A stretch of 64,000 nt of DNA. Origin: Diadema setosum. Lineage: Eukaryota; Echinodermata; Echinoidea; Diadematoida; Diadematidae. Each line of letters opens with the position of its first letter. Position 1 is the first letter of the stretch. This document shows, piece by piece, positions 46,121-56,294 of this stretch. The notes under the pieces are model-generated. The model was not told where the DNA came from and made no database searches. It saw nothing but the letters and a program-made list of their open reading frames with translations. The position numbers and the translations under genes are program-made. Location: the NCBI GenBank assembly GCA_033980235.1, contig CM067065.1:3849847-3913846 (forward strand), written 5' to 3'.

Positions 46121-47435
46121 TGTTCACTTAAATGTCAAGCAAATTAGAGACAGGGCGAAAAGGGTAGACATCTTCTTTTTTTTTTGTGGTGTAAAGAAAG
46201 GTGCAGATATTGTGTTTTCACAGGAAGCATTTAGTACCAGATGGAGTTCAATGTGGGAAGGCCCCTGTTATTTTAGTCATGGTTCTAATCACAGTAGAGG
46301 GGTGCTTGTGTTAAAACTTCCCAATGGTGAACATTGATGTGTTTCAGGTTTTTTTTTCAGGACAGTGAAGGTAGATATATGTTCATAGCTTGTAAGATAC
46401 AAGGCATTCGACTGGTATTAGGTAATGTTTATTACCCTACAAAAGATCATAAAAGTGATCAATTGATATTTAGGCAAAAGGTTTGTAAAACGCTTTTTAA
46501 AAGTGACAAGAAAGGACATCCGGTTATAGTAGGCGGAGATCTTAATAACTAGGGATATTCTGTTGATAGGACTGCAAATAGAATTAATCAAGTAATTGAG
46601 GAATTTATGTCAGAATAGCATTTATTTCTTGATATTTCGAGAATTAGGCATCATTTGAAAAGTCAATTTACTTATACTGAAAAAAAAAATCCCTTTATGC
46701 AAAGTAAATTGGATTAGTGAATAATACCCGAAAGTTTGGATGAAGTAAGTAAAACTTGTGAAATAAAAAATTCCAGCGATTCTTCCGGATCATTATGCAA
46801 TATTTTTGCATTTATATGATAAAACAGGAAGTAGATTGGAAAAAAAGAGAGGGTCATATTGGAAATGTAATAGTAGTCTTTGTGAAAATCAAGTATATGT
46901 AGCAGAGATTAAAAATTGAATTATTAAACTAAACAATGAATTCAGTTTGGAAATACAAAATAAGAGGTTGTTATGGAATTTTATGAATATGAAGTTACAT
47001 AGTTTTACAAAAGATTGGCAACAGGAAAGGGAATGTTAAGAAAGAATTTGGAAAAAGAAGTAAGGGATTTAGAACAGATGCTTGTGAATGGTATGAGTGA
47101 GGAGATTTTGGAAAAATTGGAAAACACACACACACACACAAAAAAGAATTGAGGGAATATTATAATTGAGTGTCTGAATATAAGAACGACCCAAGCCATG
47201 GAAGATCATTTCGAGTAAACTTAAAAAAAAAATAAAAAAAACCGTCATATCTTTTTATTTGTCCCATAATATTCTATTCAACTGCGATGGGAAGGCAACA
47301 TTGTATATACAAATTAGAACATTTATTATTATGACGATTACATTAATTGTGGAGAGGCCATTCTGTGTGATGGACTTGGGTCGTTCTTTGAATCATATGG
47401 ACTTGGGTCGTTCTTTGAATCATATACATGATATT

Positions 47436-48094
47436 CAAATTTTTTTATGAAGTTCTTCCGTCGAGATGTTTTCATTGCAACTGATTGACAAATTGCCCTA
47501 CATCGACGTAAATATTTACGTCGATGTAGGGCAATTTGTCAATCAGTTGCAATGAAAACATCTCGACGGAAGAACTTCATTAAAAAAAAATTGAATAACA
47601 AAGCAGTACCCGCTGCATGCTATAAGGATTAGAACCAACACTTGCTGTCGGGCGAAAGCTCGGTGGTCTAGTGGAGATGACGCCTGTCCGGTGATCAGGA
47701 GGTCGTGGGTTCGAATCCTGCTCGAGTATGTACGCCCATGATTTTTTATCATGGCTACTACTAAAACACTGATCAATTCAGTGCTTATTTACGTCGATGT
47801 AGGGCAATTTGTCAATCAGTTGCAATGAAAACATCTCGACGGAAGAACTTCATAAAAAAATTTGAATAACAAAGCAGTACCCGCTGCATGCTATAAGGAT
47901 TAGAACCAACACTTGCTGTCGGGCGAAAGCTCGGTGGTCTAGTGGAGATGACGCCTGTCCGGTGATCAGGAGGTCGTGGGTTCGAATCCTGCTCGAGTAT
48001 GTACGCCCATGATTTTTTATCATGGCTACTACTAAAACACTGATCAATTCAGTGCTTATTTACGTCGATGTAGGGCAATTTGTCAATCAGTTGC
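47436..48094 (+). mobile_element. tRNA-derived SINE dimer plus inverted and partial units
   Basis: Two nearly identical units of about 271 bp are in tandem. Their tRNA-like heads (47657-47728 and 47928-47999) have an A box TGGTCTAGTGG and a B box GGTTCGAATCC, with six of seven acceptor-stem pairs possible. A partial third tail ends at 48094. An inverted tail segment precedes the first unit and creates the palindrome at 47447-47580. The whole block is flanked by ATACATGATATT (47424-47435 and 48095-48106), so it inserted as one piece. Units are separated by short A runs. Confidence 0.85.
47447..47580. repeat. Perfect 134-bp palindrome
   Basis: Every base from ATGAAGTTCTTCCGTCGAGA at the left is complemented through GACGGAAGAACTTCAT at the right, centred between 47513 and 47514 (GTAAAT|ATTTAC), with no spacer. 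The right arm is the 3' tail sequence of the adjacent SINE units. Confidence 0.9.
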
Positions 48095-48410
48095 ATACAT
48101 GATATTATTCTGCTATAGAGCCTATGAACTGATGAGAAAAGGATGAGAGAGGGCGCTATAATATGAATGTAAGAATGCCCCAAGTCCTTCATTCTTACAC
48201 TCATATAAGATTTAACTCATTCATTTCAGGCACTTTCTTGGGTATTAAGGATATATCATTTATACAAGATGAGTCCATGCATAAGCTACAAACTGAATTT
48301 GGCCAAAAATTGGACTTTGGTCGTTCTTATATTCAGGTCTTCAATTATGCAAATGAAGGAATAAAGATTCGATCGCGAATTAAAGTGGAGAAAGGGATTC
48401 ACGATATTTT

Positions 48411-48590
48411 AATCAGTTTGTTTGTTTTTATTTCAGCATTCAATCAGAAACAATTTGAATACAAATTTCAAAAAGTACAAAGACAAAGAATATCAAGTGC
48501 AGTGAAATAAGTGGATAACAGTACACAAATAGATTCACATAGGTGATTGCATTGAGCAATGTAGATACACAGAAACATAAAATGAAATAT
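48411..48590. mobile_element. Short retro-insertion with 10-bp target duplication
   Basis: Flanked by ACGATATTTT at 48401-48410 and 48591-48600. The insert ends ACATAAAATGAAATAT, resembling a LINE/SINE A-rich tail, and interrupts the LINE relic coding region. Its family was not identified. Confidence 0.65.
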
Positions 48591-50529
48591 ACGATATTTT
48601 TCAGTAAACAACAGAGATTACAGTTTATGCAAAGGAATGAAAATAGAAGTATTATTAAGAAATTGAAGATATCGGATGGTGTTATTTGAAATGATGAAGA
48701 ATTTAAAGCAGAAGAAATTGGGAATTTTTATAGTAGACTGTATAGTAAATTAGATAGAAAGGATATAGAAGATTGGGATTCATTTTTTTTTTTAAGATTT
48801 ATAGAAATTAAAGGAGGAGGGTTTGTGAAGGTTTGATAAGTAATGAAGAGTGTATACAGATATTGAAAGGCTTGAAATCAAATAAATCGCCGGGAAATGA
48901 TGGTCTGAAAACTAAATTTTATAACACATTTTGGCCGGAGACTGGAGGAGTAATAAGAGCAGCCTTAAATGAGGCATATAAATTAGGGGAAATGTCATCG
49001 TTACAGAAGCAAACAGTAATTAAGTTAATTGTTAAGGATGGCAAATATTCTTTTTTTTTTATATATCATAGACCAATATCTCTCCTTAATGTAGATAATA
49101 AGATTTTAACAAAGATTTTATCAAAAAGTTTTAAATGAAGTTACTTTGGGAGATTAAGTAGGTTATAGTGCGGGAAGAAATATTGGGGAAGCTATTCGAA
49201 TTATAGATGATAATGATATCGCATACATCTTATTGCAATTTACCAGGGTTTTTATTGGATATAAATTTTGAAAAAGCTTTTCATTCTATTTCCCATCATT
49301 TTTTTTTCAAAAGGTTTTGCTTTCTTTTGGATTTGGCCCGTCATCTCAAAAGTGGGTAAAAGTATTGTATATAAATGCTTTGAGTTGTGTTTTGAATAAG
49401 GGGGTTTCTACCGGTTACTTTAAAGTGGAGAGAGGCGTTCGACAGGGTGACTCGTTGTCTCCTTATTCATTAATTGTATGTATGAAGGTAATGACACACA
49501 TATTACGAATACATAATTTTGTAGAAGGAATAAAGTTTGGAGACGAGGAAATTAAATCAGTTTTATATGCAGACGTAATGACTATTTCTATACGAAATGA
49601 GAAATCAATTTATAGGTTAAAGGTGTTTTTTGAAGAGTTTGAAAAAAAAATCAGGATCACAAGTAGATATGGACAAGACCAAAGTATTACGATTTGGATT
49701 AAGCATTTGTAATTGGATATTAATTTTGGAGAAACAGTTGATTTTGTGAAGATACTTGGGGTTTTCTTTTCTTTAGATGAGGGAACGAAGGAAACTATGA
49801 ATTATAAAGAAATTTTGAGTAAGATAGAATCTCTTGTTAAATTTATGGAAGCGAAGCGATTTAACTTTGATGGGAAAGATTCAATTACTGAAAGTACTTC
49901 TCTCACTCCAGTTCCCAGATGGGTTTTTGATTCATTAGATAAATTAGTTTTTGATTTTATATGGAGAGGAAAAAGAGATGAAATTAGAAAAAAATGCAAT
50001 TTTTCAACAATACAAACAAGGCGGGTAAAAATGATGAATTTTGTTGATTTAGATAAATCACATTGAGTTTTGTGGTTTCAGAAACTTCTTAATAAAGATT
50101 GAAATATGAAATGGAAGCAATATTTTAATTTTGTTACCAGAGACATAGGCGGAGAATTTATATTTTTGTGTGATTATTTACCAGACATTGAGTGTTGTTG
50201 AAAGTGAAAGCTCCATAATTTTATAGGGATTTATTAGAAGTGTAAGTAAATACGAGACAAATAAGAAGTAATGTAATTAATAGTTTGTATGTTGGTAATG
50301 TTATGATATTCAATAATAAATGTATACGATTAGATAGAAACTATATATAGGCCTATGATGAAAGTATGCATAAAAGGGAGTTTATAGATTAAAACATTTA
50401 TTAGGGAATACTGGTATATTGAAATGTGATAAATATCTTAGAGATTTAGGTCTAGGAGTGATATATATATATATTTTTTTTAAAGGTGTATTTATGAAAA
50501 TATACCGATGAGTTGGAGGAGAACATAGC

Positions 50530-51170
50530 TCATATGTACCCCATGATTAGATTAACTGCTTGGAATTTTTGTTCTTTTTTCTTCACCCTGCATCGAGAAT
50601 GTTGACCTGCCCTTCGCTCTCTCTACTCCCCCTCTCCCCCTCCCGCCCTCTCTTTCCCTACTCTCTTCTGTGTGTGCACAATGTATGTGGATGCATACAT
50701 GTGTGTGTACGTGCGTGTGTGTGCGTATGTGTACATGTGGGTACGTGTGTGTGCTTGTGTGTATGTGTGTGTGTATGTGTATGTGTATGTCTATGTTTAT
50801 GTCTTTGTCTATGTGTATACATGTGAAAGCGTATACTTCATGTAACCATCCGATTCGATTGAATGAAAACTGTATACTTTCAATGATTAGCTTGTACGGT
50901 ACATGTATCGTTGTATTGTGTTATAAGGTCAAATATAATTAATGTATTGTAGTAATGTAACGTAAGTGAGGGGATTGCAATCTACAAGTTCGCTTTTTAG
51001 CAGCCCCTCAATTTCCATTTCCGTGAAGTTCTTTTAAAAACCAATATGTATTTTTATGTTCCAATCTTTGTAATCATGTCAAAGTGTATTACCTGTGTTT
51101 GATTGGAAATGGAAATAAAAAACATGCATGTGAACATGCATGTGTGAAATGAAATGAAATGAAATATGAG
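50530..51170 (+). mobile_element. Probable LINE 3'-end insertion with (GAAAT)n tail
   Basis: Interrupts the LINE relic between its thumb region and the LREFQFKL block. It contains an interrupted (TG)n tract at 50690-50830, then GGAAATGGAAATAAAAAACA and a GAAATGAAATGAAAT tail, typical of a 5'-truncated retroelement 3' UTR. The left boundary is approximate. Confidence 0.5.
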
Positions 51171-51520
51171 AGAAAAAGAAAAAAAGATATTTTGGAAACT
51201 GATTTTATTATAGGAGGGAAAATAATAGACAGACGTTTAAGATTGAAACAAATGTATTTGCAATTTCTTGAGGAAAAAAGAAAGTGCAGTACCGATTTTT
51301 GATAGAATTAAACGAAATAACTGGTTTTCTGTCAAGGAGATAGAAAATATGTTTTTAAGGCTAGGACAATGTACTTTAAATAGCCGATTACGAGAATTTC
51401 AATTTAAACTCGTGCATGGTATTGTCTATACAAATCATCATCTTTACTGATTCGGTTTTGATGAAAGTAACTTACAATATGCTCTTTTTGTGAAAAGGGA
51501 AAATTAAATATACAAAACAT

Positions 51521-51784
51521 TTGTGACCCGCTACAACAATAGGATCCAAAAGTCGCTGAGGGGTGAGCCGAGAAAATCGAGTTTGAAATCAGATCACCAA
51601 AATCTGTCAAAACTTTCAGAATTCTGTTTCTAACATAATTTTGTAGTCTAATGTATCTTCTATCATCTACCGAATTTTCGAAGCTAAATGATGAAAGGAA
51701 AGGCCTGAAAATTGTATTTTTCTGGGCCACGCTTGGCTCGCCCAGCAGCGACTTTAGGATCCTTTTGCTGTAGCGGGTCACATT
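51521..51784. mobile_element. MITE, TGTGACCCGCTACA ends
   Basis: Begins TGTGACCCGCTACAACAATA and ends TGCTGTAGCGGGTCACA; AAGTCGCTG and CAGCGACTT pair just inside. The flanks allow an ATTT duplication if the element is taken to start at GTGACC. It interrupts the C-terminal region of the LINE relic. Confidence 0.75.
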
Positions 51785-52110
51785 TATTTTACACTTGTGA
51801 GCATGTGAAATTAATCTGGAAATTTTGTGAGAGAATGATAGATGAAGTTGACTTTAAAGATTGTACTTGGGAAGAAATTCTGTTCAGGAGGAAGGAGGGA
51901 AATAATATAGGAAAACACCAATTGTTATATTTTAATTGTGGTTAAATATTTGATTTTTAAAAACTAGAGAATATGGAAAGCCGCCTTCATAATATTATAA
52001 TGAAATGAAAGATGATATTTTAGAGGATAGATTTTAGGAAAAGAAATTAGCATCAATGAGGGGAAGTTTAACCATTCATTTCAGTAAATGGGAAAATTTG
52101 AAAGTATAGA

Positions 52111-53626
52111 GACAAGTATGGAATGACCCGGAGGAAGATATCCACGGGGAAGGGGGAAGGGATGGGAAGGACAGTTGGGAGGGGAGGAGGTATGTATAGG
52201 AAGAATAGTTTTATGGGTATATTTGTTTACATGGGGGAGGGGTGATAAAAGGGAAATGTCGATTCCACTTTTCTGTGTATATTGATCGATGACGAGTCAA
52301 GTATTTTTTTTTATGTACTGTCCTGCTGAAAGTACAACTCGATTTGATCTTAACAAGGAAAGTAAGTGAGCATTTTTTTTTTCGGTGCATTGTATATTCT
52401 TTACGAATGTACTTATTTGCTGAAAGTAGAGCTTGACTTGATTTCACAATGATTGTGTTATGCTGAATCGTGGATTTTGTAATATGTGATTTCAGTTGTC
52501 ATGAATTTGTTCTGAGTATGGAATCAATGAAATTTTATGGAAAAACAAAAATAATTACGTTGGGTTGATATGTTTTATTGTAAATTTTCTTCTGCATGAT
52601 TGTATGTCTGTCGTCATCAAATTGTTCCTGGCTATTGCGGATCGAAGTTTAACAATGTCAAATGTTCAGGCTAAGTAGACAATGATAATGAAGCGTATGC
52701 ACTAACAGCAGGATCAAGTATCTGTCAGTATATTCATAGTGGTAGTATCTATGGACATAATCATATTAAACAATAATAATCATAATACTGACAATGAATA
52801 CAAGCTTGAAAAAAATACGAATTAAAATTCAGACACGTTGGCAATTGCAACGGATATTACATGTATTACAAAAGTAGTACTCGGTGTTGTCGGTAAGCGG
52901 CTAATTAGAGATTATTACAATCAATTGCAATTGCTAATATCGTTCTGCGCGAAAACGATGCACTCCGTACTACGCCGAGAAAACTCGCGCCCGACGTACT
53001 TTTTCACTCAAATTTACTTTTTTTTTTCGTTCCTTTTCGACTTTCAAATTCCATGAAAAACTCTCTAAAACGATTCATTTACACATCTACAACAGGCGTA
53101 CAAAATCTCACTGACGAACGGCGAAGAAGCTATACGGTAGATGTAATGTGATTATCGGGAATGGTAAGTGTGCATGGTGTGTATTTCTACATGATTACTA
53201 TTAAATGCGACCAGCGGTCCCTTCGCGATCGGGCTGTACAACTGAAGAATGGAGCACCCTCGGGTTGCATGATTACCTAAATCGTCAGGTACATTGCATC
53301 CACATCAGATTTATATATGCTGATGCCATTCAGCCATTTTGCATAACGTTCGCTTTCTATTTCAGGGTTGGGTACTTGGAAAGAAGTTTTTTGTTGTCTT
53401 GTCGAGACTTATTCGAGCACCCGTACGCATGACCATGGACCTACTACGCATGGACTAGGAACGGAGGTCTTTTTTTTTTATATCATCACCACCGCCACCT
53501 GATTATGTGCATCTTAATGAGTACATTCAGGTGTCTGGACAGTAACGATTGTGTGATCATGTACCGTCACTTACAAAAGAATCGTTTCCCTCATTTCAAC
53601 CTTGTGTCGCTGATGTGCCTTTTCAG
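52111..53626. other. Non-coding stretch before the lectin array
   Basis: 52111-52560 is probably the 3' UTR of the LINE relic. 52970-53200 shows partial similarity to dispersed repeat R (CGTACTTTTTCACTC; GGTAAGTGTGCATGGTGTG). No lectin exon or signal peptide was found between here and the array. Confidence 0.45.
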
Positions 53627-53812
53627 ACGGAAATGTCTGAATACAGATGACGAGGAGCAGCAAAACCTGAGAACATGACACATTTTGTGTCAAACGTTGG
53701 GTAATTGCTGATTCACATATTTTCGCACACGCATAAGACCTTGTCTAATGGCAAGATAAACTTGTTTACTACGTATGATGAAATCTTTGAAGGCTTCCCG
53801 TGGTGGTAGAAC

Positions 53813-54095
53813 GTTGAGTGGTGGAAGGCTTCACGGTGCACCACGTATTCTTTCTGGAGTATGTTAGTGGCCCTGAAAAGGGCCTACCCAATCCCGACGT
53901 TTCGGCAAGCATGTTCTGGCCGTTCTAAAGGGAAGCATGTTCTCGACGTTCTCAAAGGAATGAGAACGGCCATTCCCTTGAGAACGACGAGATCATGCTT
54001 GCCGAAACGTCGGAATTGGGTAGGCCCTTTTCAGGGCCACTCACATACTCCAGAAAGAATACGTGGTGCACCGTGAAGCGTTCCACCACCAATTG
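53813..54095. repeat. Foldback with opposed histone-type 3' stem-loops, cassette 1
   Basis: The arms pair from GGCTTCACGGTGCACCACGT to ACGTGGTGCACCGTGAAG. Each arm contains the stem GGCCCT-TTTC-AGGGCC: plus strand 54023-54038, minus strand 53869-53884. This fits the metazoan histone mRNA stem-loop (six-base stem, four-base UUUC loop) followed by ACTCA. Thirteen bases after the stem lies AGAAAGA, like the sea urchin histone downstream element bound by U7 snRNA. No histone coding sequence is adjacent. Equivalent pairs sit at 56537/56691, 59207/59361 and 61923/62055. Confidence 0.75.
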
Positions 54096-54601
54096 TTTAC
54101 TACAATTATCATCCTCTTTTGCTCTGGAATAGACTGCAGAAAAGTGAAATATTGAGATCACAGATGGCAATCATGGCAATTTAGATTCATCTCCGCCTCG
54201 ACCATGGGATCAAAGCAGTGAAGCATGTTAAAAATGTCTTTGTGGCGCTTTTGGGACGCACAGGAGCATGAATTGATTAACAATACGGTGAATGTCCTTG
54301 TGTAGTAGGTCCATGGTACATCTTCATCCTTGTTCGATATGTTGATATCCGAAGCGACGCACTCACAACAGTTGGGGGAGTGCATGCATGCATGCAATGT
54401 GTACCACACGCAGTTGCGCGCGAGATCTCGAGAGGCATGAGCTCGAGTGTGGGAGGAAGTAAGGATCGCGCATCACAGAGTCACGTGATTGATTTGGATT
54501 CCGTACAACAGTTCGAACTGCTTAGCTTAAAATATTCCAAAATAGAAGTTAGGCATGATCTGAAGCATATGGGATCCTCGATGTTTTAACTAACTAATGG
54601 A

Positions 54602-54781
54602 TAATTATGAATCTGATTCGGATTTCTTCTTTCACTGTGATCTACTGACAGACGCCTGTCCAGCAAGCTGGCCACCCCGAGCTGCTGGGCGTAATTATGA
54701 ATCTGATTTGGATTTCTTCTTTCACTGTGATTTACCGACAGACGCCTGTCCAGCAAACTGGCCACCCCGAGCTGCTGGGCG
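54602..54781 (+). promoter_or_regulatory. Tandem duplicated 3' splice acceptor, copy 1
   Basis: A 90-bp direct duplication (54602-54691 and 54692-54781), nearly identical, covers the intron end (CTGATT, then a TTCTTCTTTCAC pyrimidine tract and GACAG) plus the first 40 bases of the exon. It gives two AG sites (54651, 54741) in the same reading frame, 30 codons apart. The same arrangement is present at 57271-57450 and 59940-60119. Confidence 0.8.
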
Positions 54782-55175
54782 TGATGCTTGCTACATCTAC
54801 CGCGGGGACCAGAAAGAATGGACTGCTGCGAGAGATGCCTGCAGGGAAATCGGCGGGAAACTGGTAAAGTTTGAATCCGAGGCGGAGGTCGCCACCGTGA
54901 GAAATTTCGTCATGTCTACCTACAAACTGGATCAATTTGGTAGTGTGTGGACCGGTCTCAATGATCGCTCTAACGAGGGGACCTACGTTTGGGACGGTTT
55001 TGGTGGATCGCTGAGCACATCCAGCTCCTTGTGGGGAGCTGGCCACCCTGACAACGTTTACAATTGGTGGTATAGGTCTGGCGAAAACTGTGTTGAACTC
55101 CGTGGGAGAAAACTCAACGACTTGTATTGTACAGATGAGCTTCCATTCGTCTGCGAGTACCACCCATTGGACTAA
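54652..55175 (+). CDS. C-type lectin domain exon, copy 1
   Basis: The exon encodes a complete C-type lectin-like domain and a stop. Cysteines lie in DACP, DACYIY, ARDACREIG, ENCVEL, LYC and VCEY, giving the six-cysteine long form. The WTGLND block corresponds to the WIGL core. GHPDN stands where calcium/sugar-binding EPN or QPD normally occurs, and KLNDLYC replaces WND, so the Asn-Asp ligands survive but sugar choice is uncertain. The acceptor has a T-rich tract and ACTGACAG|AC at 54651/54652. A second, equally good acceptor 90 bp on gives a start at 54742, in frame, removing 30 residues. The in-frame ATG at 54597 lies before the acceptor and lacks a signal peptide, so splicing from an upstream signal exon (43484) is more likely. 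Such lectins are secreted and commonly act in innate immunity or agglutination. Confidence 0.85.
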
Positions 55176-55649
55176 TATTTAAAAGTGGAATTGACGGCCG
55201 GTGACAAATGAATGGGGAGAAAGACAAAAAGAGATCCAACGCATGAGTAGACACAATATATATTTTAATAATTATGTCAATGAGTACTTACATAATTCAC
55301 ATATTTTATGTAACTACATTATGTTTATGCGTTCACATCATGCTATGAATTGTTATTCTGGTTGTTACGGGTGGATACGTCTCAGATTACACATTTGTAC
55401 ATTTCGATGATGTGAGCCTCTCGCATTAAAAAGAAAGCCAGATATCACGCACACTAGTCCATTAACCTCTGTTTGATTGTTTTTGTTGTATGGATTTGTG
55501 TATGTGGGGTGTACCTCTTTACATACTATCTTACAACCTCGTTGGCATGTGTTCAGAAGTAGATCTTATTTCGATAACAGTAGCTGTCCTCTGTATTTCA
55601 ATTATCGATTTTGTCCCTAAAATTATTTCAAATGAATTGATAAATCAGC

Positions 55650-55655
55650 AATAAA
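55650..55655 (+). terminator. Polyadenylation signal AATAAA, lectin copy 1
   Basis: AATAAA about 475 bases after the lectin stop codon. Equivalents are at 58319-58324 and 60988-60993. An ATAAAG-type second candidate follows about 125 bases later. Confidence 0.5.
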
Positions 55656-55879
55656 TGAATAATTGACTTGAGAACAGATTCAAATGGACGATAACAACGT
55701 AACACGAAACGTGCTTCCATCAGCGCATCTAGAGAAAATGCGATTAAATGTATAATATGATAATCACTGGTATAATAAAGAAAACTAGCGCACATTGTGA
55801 ACGCGTCTCGAGTAATTTATTTGTCGTTATGTCAACTTGCTTGCAAGTTCTAATGGTGGTTAGACTGGCAAAGGCTGAG

Positions 55880-55913
<34 letters not shown>

Positions 55914-56294
55914 ATTTTGCCACGTTCATGCATTCAAGATATAACTTCCCACAACTTACACGTGGATATTAAATCACCGATATTTGTTGTTGCTGTGATT
56001 TTTGAAGAGTATCTTTTATTTTGAGTTTGGAGTTCTGTATTTCATAAAATGTAACTTTTTATTACTTCGGCCGACATTTTTTTTTTTTTTTTTTTTTACT
56101 CCGCTGACAATTGCTCCGCCGACATTTTCTTCGAAGATACGGCATTTTCTCCCCTGATACATGATACAATGAATTTTGTGATTTCTTTATTTTTATTTCT
56201 TTGGGTCTGGCGACATGAAAATGTTATTCAGAAATTATTTGCACAATTATTGTTTCTTTCTTAATCAATGCTTCAAAAGAGATGGAAGTAGAAT

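Larger units (their letters stand above)
47174..48338. mobile_element. TIR element inside the LINE relic
   Basis: CTGAATATAAGAACGACCCA at the left and TTTGGTCGTTCTTATATTCAG at the right are inverted ends, and the LINE coding sequence resumes just after the right end. GACTTGGGTCGTTCTTTGAA occurs twice near 47355 and 47397. A SINE dimer has inserted within it. The target duplication is unclear. Confidence 0.6.
46120..52110 (+). pseudogene. Degenerate L1/Tx1-type LINE ORF2 with nested insertions
   Basis: A decayed relative of the ORF2 at 22446-26232, in the same order: LNVKQIRD and CYFSHGSNHSRG (46130-46310), VIVGGDLNN (about 46525), NEGIKIRSR (about 48350), NKSPGNDG (about 48880), RPISLLNVDNKILTKILS (about 49070), GVRQGDSLSPYS (about 49435), LYADVM (about 49565, where YADD has lost its second Asp), NYKEILSKIE (49800), DFIWRGK (49955), and LREFQFKLVHGIVYT (about 51385). 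Frames change repeatedly and stops are frequent. It is interrupted by a TIR element (about 47174-48338) containing a SINE dimer, a short retroinsertion (48411-48590), a tailed insertion (about 50530-51170) and a MITE (51521-51784). It lies inside the putative lectin intron. Confidence 0.85.
53627..56294 (+). repeat. Lectin cassette 1 of a tandem array (2.67-kb unit)
   Basis: The unit begins ACGGAAATGTCTGAATACAG and is repeated from 56295, 58965 and 61680 at very high identity. Parts in order: a 270-bp foldback with histone-type stem-loops (about 53810-54095), a GC-richer segment with GCATGCATGCATGCA and GATCTCGAGA, the lectin exon, 3' UTR with AATAAA (55650), a (GA)n run (about 55880-55910) and a poly-T run (about 56078). 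The first about 200 bp differ slightly more from the other copies than those differ from each other, consistent with an array edge. Confidence 0.9.

Noticed and set aside
47657..47728. Possible functional tRNA gene
   Set aside because: A and B boxes are present, but the anticodon stem is imperfect, the head is followed by a SINE body and A run, and it is duplicated within an insertion with target duplications.
50560..50942. Cysteine/valine-rich small proteins
   Set aside because: They come from an interrupted TG microsatellite, as do similar frames at 515-945, 9740-9780, 13076-13442 and 26126-26353.
53940..54015. Hammerhead ribozyme (CCGAAACGTCGG next to a hairpin)
   Set aside because: The GAAAC part is there, but the CUGAUGA core is missing on both strands near it, so the three-stem fold cannot be supported.
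53860..54080. Histone coding sequence next to the stem-loops
   Set aside because: No frame on either strand shows a histone-like sequence; only the 3' end signals match.
54597..54651. Use of the in-frame ATG at 54597 as the lectin start
   Set aside because: It lies in the pyrimidine-tract/acceptor region, gives no signal peptide, and the duplicated intron end shows that this segment is normally intronic.
54732..55163. Minus-strand open frame of 143 codons opposite each lectin exon
   Set aside because: It is the antisense shadow of the conserved lectin frame and has no recognisable domain.
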